A stretch of DNA of 64,000 bases. Source: Psychrobacter urativorans. GTDB lineage: Bacteria; Pseudomonadota; Gammaproteobacteria; Pseudomonadales; Moraxellaceae. The stretch covers positions 930,001 through 994,000 of the forward strand of contig NZ_CP012678.1 of the NCBI RefSeq assembly GCF_001298525.1, written 5' to 3'. A program made the translations under genes and the position numbers. The notes beneath the pieces were generated by a model. That model was not told the origin of the DNA. It made no database searches and saw only the letters and a program-made list of their open reading frames with translations. Positions 28,225 to 37,637 of this stretch are shown here, piece after piece. Positions within the stretch are counted from its first letter, which is position 1, and every line of letters starts with the position of its first letter.

Positions 28225-29682
28225 TTAATAATAGCCGAGTAGCTTCCACCAAATAAGACCTGCGCCTATCCACACGACTAAATTCACCACACTCATTATC
28301 GCCCCTATAATCCACCATTCACCAAGTGTCACATAGTTGGAGTTAAAGATAACTGGTGCTGTACCAGTCGCATAATGCGTCAGCGTCATCATAATATTAC
28401 CTGCCGCCGCAAGTATCAGTGCATACAACATTGGTGGTGCGCCTAAACTTAACCCTACGGCATAAAAGGCAGCAAATAGCGCGGTAATATGGGCGGTGGT
28501 ACTGGCAAAAAAGTAATGAATATAGAGATAGACCAAGGTTAAAATTACGACTGCGCCTATCCAACCGACACCTGTTACACCAATCATCGTTTCAATATTG
28601 CTTGAAAACCAGCCGACTAAACCCAGTTTATTCAGATAAGATGCCATCATAATCAGCGCACCAAACCAAATAATGGTATCCCAAGCGGACTTTTCCTTGA
28701 GTACATCTTCCCAAGTCAGTACACCGGTCAATATTAATGTCGTCAGACCTATAAAAGCGGTCGTTGTCGCATCAACGCCAAAGCGTGCACCAAAGAGAAG
28801 TTCTGGTATGTTCGCCCATAGAAACAACATCAAGGCAAATACTCCAAGCATTATTTTTTCATCGCGGCTCACCTGACCCATTTCTGCCAAATTCTCTTGA
28901 GCAAAGGCTTTCGCATCGGGGGTGGCTTTTACTTCAGGAGGATAAATCAAATAAATAACCAATGGCATCAATAATAGGCATAGCATCCCTGGGATAAACA
29001 TCGCCACTGCCCATGTCGTCCACGATAACTGAATCTCACTACCCGTGGCTTTATTCACCAAATCTACGACTAAAGGATTCGGAGCAGTGGCAGTGATAAA
29101 CATACCAGAAGTAATCGGGTTAGCATGATAATTGACCATCGCTAAATAACGACCAATCTTCTTTTGGGTGCCCTCTTCTGGCGTAGAATGAAAGCTTTGG
29201 GCAATCGACTTCATAATCGGGTGAATAATACCGCCACCTCGGGCAGTATTCGATGGGGTAATAGGCGCAATGATCAGCTCAGCAGCAGTCAATGAATAAG
29301 CAACGCCAATGGTTTTTTTACCGAAGATAGTGATAAAGTAATAAGCAATACGCCGACCCAAACCTGTTTTTATTAAGCCTCGTGAAATCATTACCGCGAT
29401 ACCAATTAACCAAATTAATGGACTGGAATAACTTGATAAGGCGTCACTTATTGCTGCTTGGGGACTCTCATTGGTGACCCCTGTGACCGCCACCAATGTC
29501 ACTGCAATAATAGCAAGCGCGCCAATGGGCAATACTTTACCAATAATAGCCACTATGGTCGCAATAAATAGGGCAAGCATATGCCAAGCTTCTGGTGTCA
29601 CGCCAGTGGGAACGGGAATAACAAACCAAATTATCAAACCGACTACAAGAGCAATAGCGGCAGGAATAGGTTTAAATGGCAT
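28225..29682 (-). CDS. DASS family (SLC13-like) anion:sodium symporter
   Basis: A 485-residue membrane protein with about 12 spans. The family pattern includes PTGVTPEAWHMLALFIATIV at the start, two hairpin motifs (PITPSNTARGGGIIHPI and HITALFAAFYAVGLSLGAPP) and the NPIT/TAPNPLVVD region. Close relatives carry di- or tricarboxylates such as 2-oxoglutarate, malate or citrate with Na+; the substrate here cannot be read from sequence. AAGGAAA precedes the ATG. It is convergent with recX. Confidence 0.88.
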   Translation of the reverse strand: MPFKPIPAAIALVVGLIIWFVIPVPTGVTPEAWHMLALFIATIVAIIGKVLPIGALAIIAVTLVAVTGVTNESPQAAISDALSSYSSPLIWLIGIAVMISRGLIKTGLGRRIAYYFITIFGKKTIGVAYSLTAAELIIAPITPSNTARGGGIIHPIMKSIAQSFHSTPEEGTQKKIGRYLAMVNYHANPITSGMFITATAPNPLVVDLVNKATGSEIQLSWTTWAVAMFIPGMLCLLLMPLVIYLIYPPEVKATPDAKAFAQENLAEMGQVSRDEKIMLGVFALMLFLWANIPELLFGARFGVDATTTAFIGLTTLILTGVLTWEDVLKEKSAWDTIIWFGALIMMASYLNKLGLVGWFSSNIETMIGVTGVGWIGAVVILTLVYLYIHYFFASTTAHITALFAAFYAVGLSLGAPPMLYALILAAAGNIMMTLTHYATGTAPVIFNSNYVTLGEWWIIGAIMSVVNLVVWIGAGLIWWKLLGYY

Positions 29683-29883
29683 AAATAAATTTCCTTATAA
29701 ACTTAACTCATAACATACAGCCCGTCATGAATTTACAATCATATTAATATCTAGCCATCATATTATAGCTATAAAAAACCTGTATTAATGTTCACTATTT
29801 TTAACATATTTATTTAAAAAGTCGAAAGAATTAATATAGCGCATAAAACTGATATTTTTTTCAATGCATAGCTAATATCACAT

Positions 29884-29919
29884 AAAAAAAGAGCGCGTTA
29901 ATAAACGTGCTCTTTTTTT
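29884..29919 (-). terminator. Intrinsic terminator of the YidB-like gene
   Basis: A 16-bp near-perfect stem (29884-29899 and 29904-29919, GAGCGCGTT/AACGTGCTC) has a 4-nt loop and A7/T7 flanks. It lies 31 bp beyond the stop at 29950. Confidence 0.88.
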
Positions 29920-29949
29920 ATAGCATAATTCCATTAAATTAAAACTATC

Positions 29950-30669
29950 TTATTTTTTTAGGGCGCTCAAACGATTAGACAGCTGACTAATAATTTGATC
30001 AATTTCTTGATTAGCCTCTGATTCATTATCCAAGTTACCATATGGGGTCAATTGATTCATGACTTCAGGTAGCAATTCTGCCAGCCCTTGACGTACTTCC
30101 ATATCGTTAGCGCCAGTATGCGCTGCCACTTGTTGAATTTCATTTTCATCAAATAAGCGATTGATATCATTCGGATCAAGATTATCATTTAATTCATGAT
30201 TGCTCATCCACGATCGCGCTTGATGATCATAACCCATGCCGGTTATTTTTGAGAGTGCGCCACTAAGACCACCATTACGCTGAATCCAGCTCAATACCAT
30301 GGGCATAAGTGCCGCAACGAGCATTCCTTTACCACCAATGCTGCCTCCGTTACGCTGACCACCCAAGACACTGCCTAAAATATCACCTAATCCACCAGAG
30401 CTAGTACTAGCGTTACCTTGTTTATTGCCACCGACCAGACTACCCAAGATATCTTCTAAACCAAAATGATTATCTGACTGACGGTCGTATTGCTGCGGAT
30501 TATAATCACGGGGTTGATTGCGATTTCCGGTTAATACGCCACCTAAAATATCGCCAAGTCCACCCGTACGACGCGGCGTAATGCGCTGATTAATAGGATT
30601 GCGTTGATGGTCTTCTGGATCAATAGCACTGCGCGCCACTTGTGACACTAAATTCCCTAATAAGCTCAT
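29950..30669 (-). CDS. YidB-like DUF937 family protein
   Basis: 239 residues. The N-terminal half is low-complexity and Gly-rich, with three copies of a repeat (GGLGDILGGVLTG, FGLEDILGSLVGG, GGLGDILGSVLGG) separated by Asn/Gln-rich linkers. The C-terminal half is the helical DUF937/YidB domain (VLSWIQRNGGLSGALSKIT, then QQVAAHTGANDMEVRQGLAE and LLPEVMNQLTPYGNL). The family is widespread with unknown biochemical function. A possible alternative start is not evident. Followed by a terminator. Confidence 0.85.
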   Translation of the reverse strand: MSLLGNLVSQVARSAIDPEDHQRNPINQRITPRRTGGLGDILGGVLTGNRNQPRDYNPQQYDRQSDNHFGLEDILGSLVGGNKQGNASTSSGGLGDILGSVLGGQRNGGSIGGKGMLVAALMPMVLSWIQRNGGLSGALSKITGMGYDHQARSWMSNHELNDNLDPNDINRLFDENEIQQVAAHTGANDMEVRQGLAELLPEVMNQLTPYGNLDNESEANQEIDQIISQLSNRLSALKK

Positions 30670-30845
30670 AATATTGTCCTTTTATTATTAATATTCTTAT
30701 AAATCAATATCGCACAAATCCTCAACCAATATAACAAATCTCTTTCAGTGCTTAGATAGGTGTTTTGTTATAGCATGTAGAGCTTCGTTAGCGTATATAA
30801 GATAAATCAGTGTTAGTAATAAAACGCTTATAAGCCGTCATGTAT

Positions 30846-31304
30846 TTAATTTGCTGTTATCGGAACAACATTGGCTAAGATATTTAATGCTCGCCATTCA
30901 TCAGCAGTCACTTGGTCACGAAATACAGTCACTGATAAAGGGCGCTGGTAAGGCTCAATGACAATAAACTCAAAATGTATGCATAAGTGATAACGATGCA
31001 TCTTATATAAATTAGCTTGCCATAGCGCATCACCGCGTTGCGTACGCATCAGTGCTTGCCAATTTTGATCCACACGCTGAGCAAGTGGCGGCTGACTTAA
31101 ATGTAGTAATATTGGACGCGTTAATGCTAAATAGCTCAGCACTGCTGCACTGACAACCAGTATCAATACATATTGCCATAATGATAATTCTGCAAGCCAC
31201 GCCAATAGCACGAACACACTCGTCAAGCTGACATATAACCACGTACGTAAATAGCTAGACGGCTTTATTGATGCATCAATACGTAAAGACTTTCCATGAG
31301 CCAT
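30846..31304 (-). CDS. ygfX: YgfX-like membrane protein
   Basis: 152 residues with two adjacent membrane spans in the first third (WLYVSLTSVFVLLAWLAEL, WQYVLILVVSAAVLSYLAL) and a cytoplasmic beta-rich C-terminal domain. It lies just downstream of sdhE, and the two-span-plus-soluble layout matches YgfX (CptA), the partner encoded with SdhE (YgfY/CptB) in E. coli. The sequence is divergent, so the assignment rests largely on topology and context. In E. coli the protein has been reported to affect division and cytoskeletal proteins. Confidence 0.65.
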   Translation of the reverse strand: MAHGKSLRIDASIKPSSYLRTWLYVSLTSVFVLLAWLAELSLWQYVLILVVSAAVLSYLALTRPILLHLSQPPLAQRVDQNWQALMRTQRGDALWQANLYKMHRYHLCIHFEFIVIEPYQRPLSVTVFRDQVTADEWRALNILANVVPITAN

Positions 31305-31418
31305 ATTTTTATCACTATCATATTTTTATCACAGTCATATTCTTTCCAAACACCTGAACAGGCAAATAATACTATTATCCTGATTTTAGCGACAATGCCA
31401 ATGTCCACTAAATGATGG

Positions 31419-31712
31419 CTAACTGTCTTTAGAATGACGCCAGTTTTTAATTTTATTAACCAGTGCCCAAATTGCTTCGTCTTCAGGCTGACGCTGATTG
31501 GTAAAATAATCAAGTAAGTCTGGATCTTCATGCGTAAGCATTTGTGCAAAGGTTTCTTGCTCAGCCGGTATTGCGGTTAGATATAGCTCTTTCACGTAGG
31601 GATCAATATAAAAGTCCAATTCTTTTAGACCGCGCCGTGCTTGATAAATAATACGGCGTTGCTCATTGGTTGGTTCTGGCTGAGTTTGCATAGCTGAGTT
31701 GGTTGTTGTCAT
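31419..31712 (-). CDS. sdhE: FAD assembly factor SdhE
   Basis: A 97-residue helical protein that promotes covalent flavinylation of succinate dehydrogenase SdhA. The conserved RGxxE motif is seen as ARRGLKELDFYIDPYV. The second family block, TFAQMLTHEDPDLLDYF, and the terminal WALVNKIKNW also match. It lies between folP and ygfX on the minus strand, the sdhE-ygfX pairing known from E. coli. An N-terminal tail of about 18 polar residues precedes the domain. Confidence 0.92.
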   Translation of the reverse strand: MTTTNSAMQTQPEPTNEQRRIIYQARRGLKELDFYIDPYVKELYLTAIPAEQETFAQMLTHEDPDLLDYFTNQRQPEDEAIWALVNKIKNWRHSKDS

Positions 31713-31787
31713 AAAAGTAGTCTCATTATTTAACGTTAGATTTAAATTAGAATAAAGAGTGAGTATGCTGCTGGCTATTAATGCTTA

Positions 31788-32693
31788 CTATTGAGTATTG
31801 TACTTATTGTAATCCGATAACTGACACCACAATGCAACTGCTTGCTGCATCATCGCCACATTATGAGTGCGAATAATACTAGCGCCTTGTTGCAATGCAA
31901 AAATTCCAGCGGCAGTACCAGCTGCATCTCGTGCCGTCGCCTGAGTCTCTGCTACTGCTGTAACCCCACTTTTTTTGAGCACTTCTGCCAAAAAACGCTT
32001 ACGTGAGATACCAAACAGAACTGGGAAACCAAGCGCTTGCAAGCTATTAAGCTGAGTAAGTAAGGCGCAGTGATGTTCATAATTCTTCGCAAAACCAAAT
32101 CCAGGATCGATAATTATCTTTTCACGTTTAACGCCAAGACTGATTACCTCAGCAATACGCGACTTTAATTCAGTGCTTACCTCACTGATAACATCGTTAT
32201 AGTGTGCAAGGTTATTCATGGTTGTGGGCTCACCACGCATGTGCATCAACATTACTGGAATATCGAGCTTGGCTGCCATGTCTTCGGCACCCTCACGTTT
32301 TAACGCACGAACGTCATTCCAGATATCAGCACCTTCATTAAATGCTGCTTGCATAACCATAGGGTTACTGGTATCAATAGACAACCAAACGCCATCACCA
32401 TACTGTTTCCGAATCGCCTTAACTACTGGAATCACACGTTCAATCTCTTCGCTAGTGCTAACTGCTTCAGCATTTGGGCGCGTAGATTCACCACCGATAT
32501 CAATAATAGTTGCGCCTGCCTCCAGCATTTCTTGGCAATGAGCAACAGCCGTATCAATACCATTAAACGCTCCCCCATCAGAAAACGAGTCTGGCGTCAC
32601 ATTTAAAATGCCCATGATATGGGGCTGAGATAAATCCAATGTTTTGCCGCGACTGGTGACGGTATAAGCAGGTAATGGGTTAAATAATGACAT
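31788..32693 (-). CDS. folP: Dihydropteroate synthase
   Basis: Condenses p-aminobenzoate with dihydropterin pyrophosphate in folate synthesis; the target of sulfonamides. The TIM-barrel motifs are intact: HIMGILNVTPDSFSDGG, IIDIGGESTRPNAE, the WNDVRAL segment, VMLMHMRGEP, IIDPGFGFAKNYEHH and LFGISRKRFL. 301 residues. In E. coli folP follows ftsH, and here too ftsH lies directly upstream on the same strand, separated by a terminator. Confidence 0.97.
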   Translation of the reverse strand: MSLFNPLPAYTVTSRGKTLDLSQPHIMGILNVTPDSFSDGGAFNGIDTAVAHCQEMLEAGATIIDIGGESTRPNAEAVSTSEEIERVIPVVKAIRKQYGDGVWLSIDTSNPMVMQAAFNEGADIWNDVRALKREGAEDMAAKLDIPVMLMHMRGEPTTMNNLAHYNDVISEVSTELKSRIAEVISLGVKREKIIIDPGFGFAKNYEHHCALLTQLNSLQALGFPVLFGISRKRFLAEVLKKSGVTAVAETQATARDAAGTAAGIFALQQGASIIRTHNVAMMQQAVALWCQLSDYNKYNTQ

Positions 32694-32789
32694 AAATCAT
32701 CCAGCATCAAAAAAATTATAACGAACAGTTTAAGGCTTCCTGAACTCATCATACCAGTAAACCTTATGCTGTCCTAAAATAGTGTCAAT

Positions 32790-32820
32790 AAAAAAGCCCT
32801 TTTACGTAAAAGGGCTTTTT
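32790..32820 (-). terminator. Intrinsic terminator of ftsH
   Basis: The palindrome at 32791-32820 (AAAAAGCCCTTTTAC and its complement) lies 27 bp after the ftsH stop. It separates ftsH from folP. Confidence 0.88.
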
Positions 32821-32846
32821 ATTAATCATGATATGATTTTCTGATT

Positions 32847-34742
32847 TTACATCGCAGGTAAAGGTGGCGGCGTTGAACCAGAGGTATTCACATCATTTTT
32901 CGATAAGTTTACTTCTGTATGCTGATAAACTCTAGGCGGACGTGGTGCTTCACCCGCTAAAATATCCTGCAACTGATCTCGATCAATCGTTTCCCATTTC
33001 ATCAACGCATCAACCATCGCATGCATTTTATCGTGATTGGCTTCAATCAGTTCACGAGCGATATCATATTGTTCCTCTAACATCCGGCGGACTTCTTCAT
33101 CTACCTTTTGCTGAGTGGCTTCAGATATCGTACGCCCACCGCCACCGAAATAGCCTTGCGAGCTATCGTCATCTTCGTAGACCATGATGCCTAGCGCGTC
33201 TGACATGCCATATTTAGTGACCATTGCACGTGCCATTTTAGTCGCACGTTCAAAGTCATTTGATGCACCTGTTGACATTTGATTGATAAACACTTCTTCA
33301 GCAATTCGACCGCCAAATAAAATAGCAATATCACTCAGCATTTTTGATTTATACAAACTGGTCTGATCATGCTCAGGCAGCTGCCAAGTGACGCCAAGCG
33401 CAAAACCGCGTGGCATAATGGTGACCTTATGCACAGGATCCGTACCCGGTAGTAACTCCGCTACTAAGGCGTGACCCGACTCGTGATAGGCTGTTGCACG
33501 GCGTTCTTCTTCACGTATCACCATTGATTTACGCTCAGGACCCATATAGAGCTTGTCTTTTGCATCTTCAAAGTCATTCATATCGACGCTTCGCTTGTTA
33601 CGACGAGCGGCGAATAATGCAGCTTCATTCACAAGATTGGCAAGCTGTGCACCACTAAATCCAGGTGTACCACGCGCCAATGAATGCGCATCAACACTGG
33701 TGGTATTGGGTAGTTTTTTAAGATGCACTTTTAAAATCTGTTCGCGCCCTTTAATATCTGGCAAACCGACTTGTACCTGACGGTCAAAACGACCCGGACG
33801 TAATAATGCCTTATCAAGAACATCAGCACGGTTGGTTGCAGCAATGACAATAACACCTTCATTACCTTCAAAACCGTCCATCTCAACCAATAATTGGTTT
33901 AGCGTTTGTTCACGCTCATCATTACCGCCGCCCATACCGGAACCACGATGACGACCGACTGCATCAATCTCGTCAATAAAGATGATACAAGGGGCACTTT
34001 TCTTCGCTTGCTCGAACATATCACGTACGCGTGACGCACCGACACCAACGAACATCTCAACAAAGTCAGAACCTGAAATTGAAAAGAACGGTACTTTAGC
34101 TTCACCAGCAATGGCTTTTGCCAATAACGTTTTACCTGTACCTGGCGGACCCACCATCAAGATACCACGTGGAATCGTCGCACCAAGTTTTGTAAATCTA
34201 TCCGGCGAGCGTAAGAACTCGACCACTTCTACCACTTCTTCTTTTGCTTCTTCACAACCAGCAACATCTTCAAAGTTCACTTTGATTTGATCTTCAGTGA
34301 GCCTTTTGGCTTTTGACTTACCAAAGCTCATCGGACCGCCGCCTTTACCACCTGCGCCGCCTTGCATGTTACGCATGAAGAATAGGAAAAGACCAATAAT
34401 CAATAAGATTGGGAAACTGGCAATCAATAGCTGCATTAAGACACTTTGACGTTTAGGCGCAGTACCTTGAACTTCAACTTTATTTTCACGCAGCAATGGC
34501 ATGAGCTGGTCATCCATCACGGCCGGTCGAATGGTCTCAAACGCAGAGCCATTTTTTTTCTCGCCGGTGATTTGCTCGCCGTCAATTTCAACACTGGCTA
34601 CCTGATTTTCAGACACTGCGGTCACGAATTCAGAATAGTTTAGGTTATCGGGCTCTGTAGATTTATCAAAGCCGCTAAATACCAGCACCAAAACGCCGAT
34701 TACCACCAGCCACAATAAGGTATTTTTTACCATGTCGCTCAC
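32847..34742 (-). CDS. ftsH: ATP-dependent zinc metalloprotease FtsH
   Basis: A membrane-bound AAA+ protease that degrades unassembled membrane proteins and regulators such as LpxC, which is also encoded in this window. 631 residues: two N-terminal spans ([17 protein letters not shown] and [19 protein letters not shown]) flank a periplasmic domain. The AAA module has Walker [13 protein letters not shown] and the pore motif [15 protein letters not shown], and the protease site is HESGH in [15 protein letters not shown]. The start appears to be GTG 34742 with GGGA 7 nt upstream; an ATG three codons later is an alternative. Confidence 0.97.
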   Translation of the reverse strand: MSDMVKNTLLWLVVIGVLVLVFSGFDKSTEPDNLNYSEFVTAVSENQVASVEIDGEQITGEKKNGSAFETIRPAVMDDQLMPLLRENKVEVQGTAPKRQSVLMQLLIASFPILLIIGLFLFFMRNMQGGAGGKGGGPMSFGKSKAKRLTEDQIKVNFEDVAGCEEAKEEVVEVVEFLRSPDRFTKLGATIPRGILMVGPPGTGKTLLAKAIAGEAKVPFFSISGSDFVEMFVGVGASRVRDMFEQAKKSAPCIIFIDEIDAVGRHRGSGMGGGNDEREQTLNQLLVEMDGFEGNEGVIVIAATNRADVLDKALLRPGRFDRQVQVGLPDIKGREQILKVHLKKLPNTTSVDAHSLARGTPGFSGAQLANLVNEAALFAARRNKRSVDMNDFEDAKDKLYMGPERKSMVIREEERRATAYHESGHALVAELLPGTDPVHKVTIMPRGFALGVTWQLPEHDQTSLYKSKMLSDIAILFGGRIAEEVFINQMSTGASNDFERATKMARAMVTKYGMSDALGIMVYEDDDSSQGYFGGGGRTISEATQQKVDEEVRRMLEEQYDIARELIEANHDKMHAMVDALMKWETIDRDQLQDILAGEAPRPPRVYQHTEVNLSKNDVNTSGSTPPPLPAM

Positions 34743-35116
34743 TAGTTATTCCCATCCCTTACTTATTGGTGTGTTTACTAAACACGTGACGTCTTCGAGA
34801 TTATGGTTCATTGGCAATTAAATATTTATCTCATTTGGTAAAATAAAGATAAATGTTTATCTCAATAAATGGCTTACTCTTAAACGACTTTGCCTGAAAC
34901 AATTTCTCATCATAAAGTACTTTAAACAAAAAGTGCTTTAAACAAAGCTAATATACCATTATATGTGGTTTTAACTCTGACAATTCAAGCAAGACCCGTG
35001 TTTATTCAGTTAACAATTGTAGCGGTTTTTGAGTATTCTCAAGTTTATTTCATTGTATTTACTATAGAAGTTATCATAGTAGTCATGCCTTGTAGCCACA
35101 TTTAGCTATCGTCTAT
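34743..35116. other. Intergenic region rlmE-ftsH
   Basis: A 374-bp AT-rich gap with a short imperfect direct repeat (AAAGTACTTTAAAC at 34914-34927 and AAAGTGCTTTAAAC at 34930-34943). E. coli rlmE and ftsH are closely spaced, but here a separate ftsH promoter is likely within the gap. No gene seen. Confidence 0.5.
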
Positions 35117-35749
35117 CTATTTAATGGCTATCCAAAATATCTCTTTTGAGCGTGCTCGCGAGGCATCAGGCTTAATACTACGCACTTTACTAAATTGTGA
35201 CTGCATTTGCTTGCGCAATTCTTGTGCGCCCGCCCCTTCAAATACTTTCATAATCAGTGCCCCACCTTCTGGTAAAGTCGCCAAAGCAAAATCTACCGCC
35301 AGCTCGCATAAATCCATCATTCTGGGCTGATCAACCACACTGTTGCCAGAAGTATTGGGTGCCATATCAGACAACACCACATCTACTTGCTGATCACCAA
35401 CTTCTGCCATGATGCTATCAAAAATCTCAGCTTCACGAAAATCGCCCTGAATAAAAGTGACATTTTCCAGATTATCCATTGGTAAAATATCAGAAGCAAT
35501 CAAAATTCCGCTATCGCCCACCATTTTACCGGCTACTTGTGACCAGCTACCAGGTGCACTGCCCAAATCCACCACGGTCATACCTTTACTAATGAGTTTA
35601 GTTTTATCATTAATCTCAAGTAATTTATAAGCCGCACGCGCGCGGTAACCGTCTTTTTGCGCTTGTTTTACATAATGGTCGTCGATATGCTCTTTCATCC
35701 AAGCGCTACTGCTTTTTGACAAATTCTTATTTTTAATACGCGTGGCCAA
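35117..35749 (-). CDS. rlmE: 23S rRNA (uridine(2552)-2'-O)-methyltransferase
   Basis: A heat-shock methyltransferase (FtsJ/RrmJ) that modifies U2552 of 23S rRNA in the assembled 50S subunit. The 210-residue protein has the SAM motif VVDLGSAPGSWSQVA and the K-D-K-E catalytic tetrad: Lys in RAAYKLLEI, Asp in VVLSDMAPNTSG, Lys in ALIMKVFEGAG, and Glu in SKEIFWIAIK. The N-terminus begins with a basic RNA-binding extension (IKNKNLSKSSSAWMKEHI). The rlmE-ftsH-folP order is the conserved one. Confidence 0.97.
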   Translation of the reverse strand: MATRIKNKNLSKSSSAWMKEHIDDHYVKQAQKDGYRARAAYKLLEINDKTKLISKGMTVVDLGSAPGSWSQVAGKMVGDSGILIASDILPMDNLENVTFIQGDFREAEIFDSIMAEVGDQQVDVVLSDMAPNTSGNSVVDQPRMMDLCELAVDFALATLPEGGALIMKVFEGAGAQELRKQMQSQFSKVRSIKPDASRARSKEIFWIAIK

Positions 35750-36170
35750 AATAACTTCTCCTACTATTATGCAATTTATAAATGGGTGACTGGCAACATG
35801 TAATGACCAACGTTAAAGCAATTATTTAACGTGATGTCGTTAATATATATGGTTAATGGTAAAAACTACAAGCCAGTGGTTTAAATTGACTTTAACATGA
35901 ATGATTTAGCAGCTTTATAAGCCAGTAGCGTTTATAATATGCTAATACAGTCAGTTTAACATTTCCATCATGTAAAATCGTGCAAAATCCTGCTGATTTC
36001 AGGCAAGACGGACACCGATTACTGCAAGACGGAAACTGATTATTGATAGTGCTGATAAAAATTTTAATGAGTTCGAATTTTATTGTTAATTAGAGTCATT
36101 TTAATCGCCACTATCATGATGATACACTTATTAACCCTGACTTTTATGTTTACCAACGCTTAGGAATTTT
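35750..36170. other. Divergent intergenic region rlmE-yhbY
   Basis: A 421-bp AT-rich gap between divergent rlmE (minus) and yhbY (plus). It contains the tandem 21-bp repeat at 36003-36044. No other structure was found. Confidence 0.5.
36003..36044. repeat. 21-bp tandem direct repeat
   Basis: Two adjacent copies (36003-36023 and 36024-36044) share the core GCAAGACGGA and differ at 3 of 21 positions. The 21-bp period equals two helical turns, so both copies would face the same side of the DNA. Located about 130 bp upstream of yhbY. Confidence 0.75.
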
Positions 36171-36482
36171 ATGGAACTTGATAACGCTACACTTAAACGC
36201 CTAAAGGGTATTGGTCACGAGCTCACAGCTGTGGTGATGATTGGCAATAAGGGTATCACCCCTGCCATTACGGAAGAGATCGACCGTGCTTTATCCGATC
36301 ACGAATTGATTAAAGTAAAACTACCTGCTGGCAGTAAAGAGGAGCGTGACACTGTCACCACTGAGCTTGCAAAAAATGCTAAAGCGCAAGTCATTCATAC
36401 TATCGGTCGTATGGCATTGTTACTGCGTAAAAACCCTAATGCCAACCCAAAACTGTCAAATTTGTCACGTCACGCACAGTAA
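36171..36482 (+). CDS. yhbY: YhbY-family RNA-binding protein (CRM domain)
   Basis: A 103-residue protein consisting of one CRM/YhbY domain, which binds RNA and associates with pre-50S ribosomal particles in E. coli. Signatures: LKRLKGIGHELTAVVMIGNK, GITPAITEEIDRALSDHELI with KVKL, and AQVIHTIGRMALLLRKNP. AGGAA precedes the ATG. In E. coli yhbY is divergent from rlmE, exactly the arrangement here. A terminator follows. Confidence 0.95.
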   Translation: MELDNATLKRLKGIGHELTAVVMIGNKGITPAITEEIDRALSDHELIKVKLPAGSKEERDTVTTELAKNAKAQVIHTIGRMALLLRKNPNANPKLSNLSRHAQ

Positions 36483-36532
36483 TTGGTATTTATTAGTTTA
36501 AATATTGCATTGCATACTAAGCAGTGCAAAGT

Positions 36533-36569
36533 ATAAAAGCCGCGATGCATAAGTGCTCGCGGCTTTTAT
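36533..36569 (+). terminator. Intrinsic terminator of yhbY
   Basis: A 13-bp perfect stem (36533-36545 and 36557-36569, core AGCCGCGA/TCGCGGCT) has an 11-nt loop and A/T flanks. Confidence 0.88.
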
Positions 36570-36672
36570 ATTGCCCATTCTGCGGTTCAGACCATTAGTA
36601 TTAGCTCTATAATTATTTAATTAGTAATCCCTTCTTCCCATTATTAACTGCCATTCATAATGAACGACAACT

Positions 36673-37461
36673 ATGAGTCAAATTTTTAATTTACGTTTAG
36701 CAACTGATACTCTAGCTACTGACGCTCAGCTATTAAATGTCACTCCCGCACACCTACAAAATATCAATATTCAAGTTAGCGTTTCTATTATCCAGCAACC
36801 AGAACCGCAATTATGGTTTACTTATCAAATTCAAATACCCTATGCAGAGTTAGCAGCACAATTAAGCTGGTCAACTTGGCAGCAAGCGCAGTGTCATTTT
36901 ACTGACTACTTATGGGAAGATACCTGTCTTGAGTGTTTTATAGCAGGCAGTTCTACTGACTCTAATGAAGCCACAAGGTACATAGAAATCAATGCCAGTC
37001 CGAATGGGCGCTATGCGCTTTATCACTTTAAAAGTTACCGTAACCAATCTTCTTTGCCACCACTGCCTTTATTGTATATAAATAAATTGCAAACAGAAAA
37101 AAAGTCGCGTGCTTATATCAACTGGTCTGACAATATTATTGAGCCACCGCTAACGTCGAAGCTTTCTCCAATGAATACCTCAAGCCTTATACCTGTAAAT
37201 TTAAAGACTCATTCTTTCAAACCCCGTTATTGCTACCAACGGCGCTTTGGCTTGCCAATAAGTCAACTACCCAGCTACTTTTTTAATGATAGCTTCTCTA
37301 GTAGTGTCGGTATTGAACAATTGCATCCTTGTGTCATTTTACGATTCGGTGAAATCGCTTTATATTTTGCTTCTGCTCATGTTTCTCCGCCTGACTTTCA
37401 TCAACGCTCTTACTGGCCATCCTTTGATTATCAAACAGTAATGGCAAGCCACAAGGACTGA
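36673..37461 (+). CDS. DOMON-like domain-containing protein
   Basis: A 262-residue beta-rich protein with no signal peptide. The pattern WEDTCLECFIAG, then YIEINASPNGRYALYHFKSY matches DOMON-like carbohydrate- or haem-binding folds seen in proteobacterial hypotheticals. A polar insertion (about residues 130-170) separates this from the C-terminal strands ending HPCVILRFGEIALYFASAHV. No enzymatic motif is visible and its cellular role is unknown. It lies alone between yhbY and a convergent CHAP-like gene. Confidence 0.75.
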   Translation: MSQIFNLRLATDTLATDAQLLNVTPAHLQNINIQVSVSIIQQPEPQLWFTYQIQIPYAELAAQLSWSTWQQAQCHFTDYLWEDTCLECFIAGSSTDSNEATRYIEINASPNGRYALYHFKSYRNQSSLPPLPLLYINKLQTEKKSRAYINWSDNIIEPPLTSKLSPMNTSSLIPVNLKTHSFKPRYCYQRRFGLPISQLPSYFFNDSFSSSVGIEQLHPCVILRFGEIALYFASAHVSPPDFHQRSYWPSFDYQTVMASHKD

Positions 37462-37552
37462 ATAGATAGCACCTGTTAGCAGCATTAAATTATAAGAATA
37501 TTTAACGCCAGTTTTCAACTATAACCCTAATGCTAAGCTTAATTTTAAGCAT

Positions 37553-37591
37553 AAAAAAACCCAGCAATGCTATCAATGGCATTACTGAGTT
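37553..37591 (-). terminator. Intrinsic terminator of the CHAP-like gene
   Basis: The arms AACCCAGCAATGC (37558-37570) and GCATTACTGAGTT (37579-37591) pair fully on the minus strand when G-U wobbles are counted. They are followed on that strand by a 7-T run, 46 bp after the minus-strand stop. Confidence 0.75.
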
Positions 37592-37637
37592 AAGAATAAG
37601 CGTTGAGTTTATTAATAAACCCCTACTTTTTCAGATA

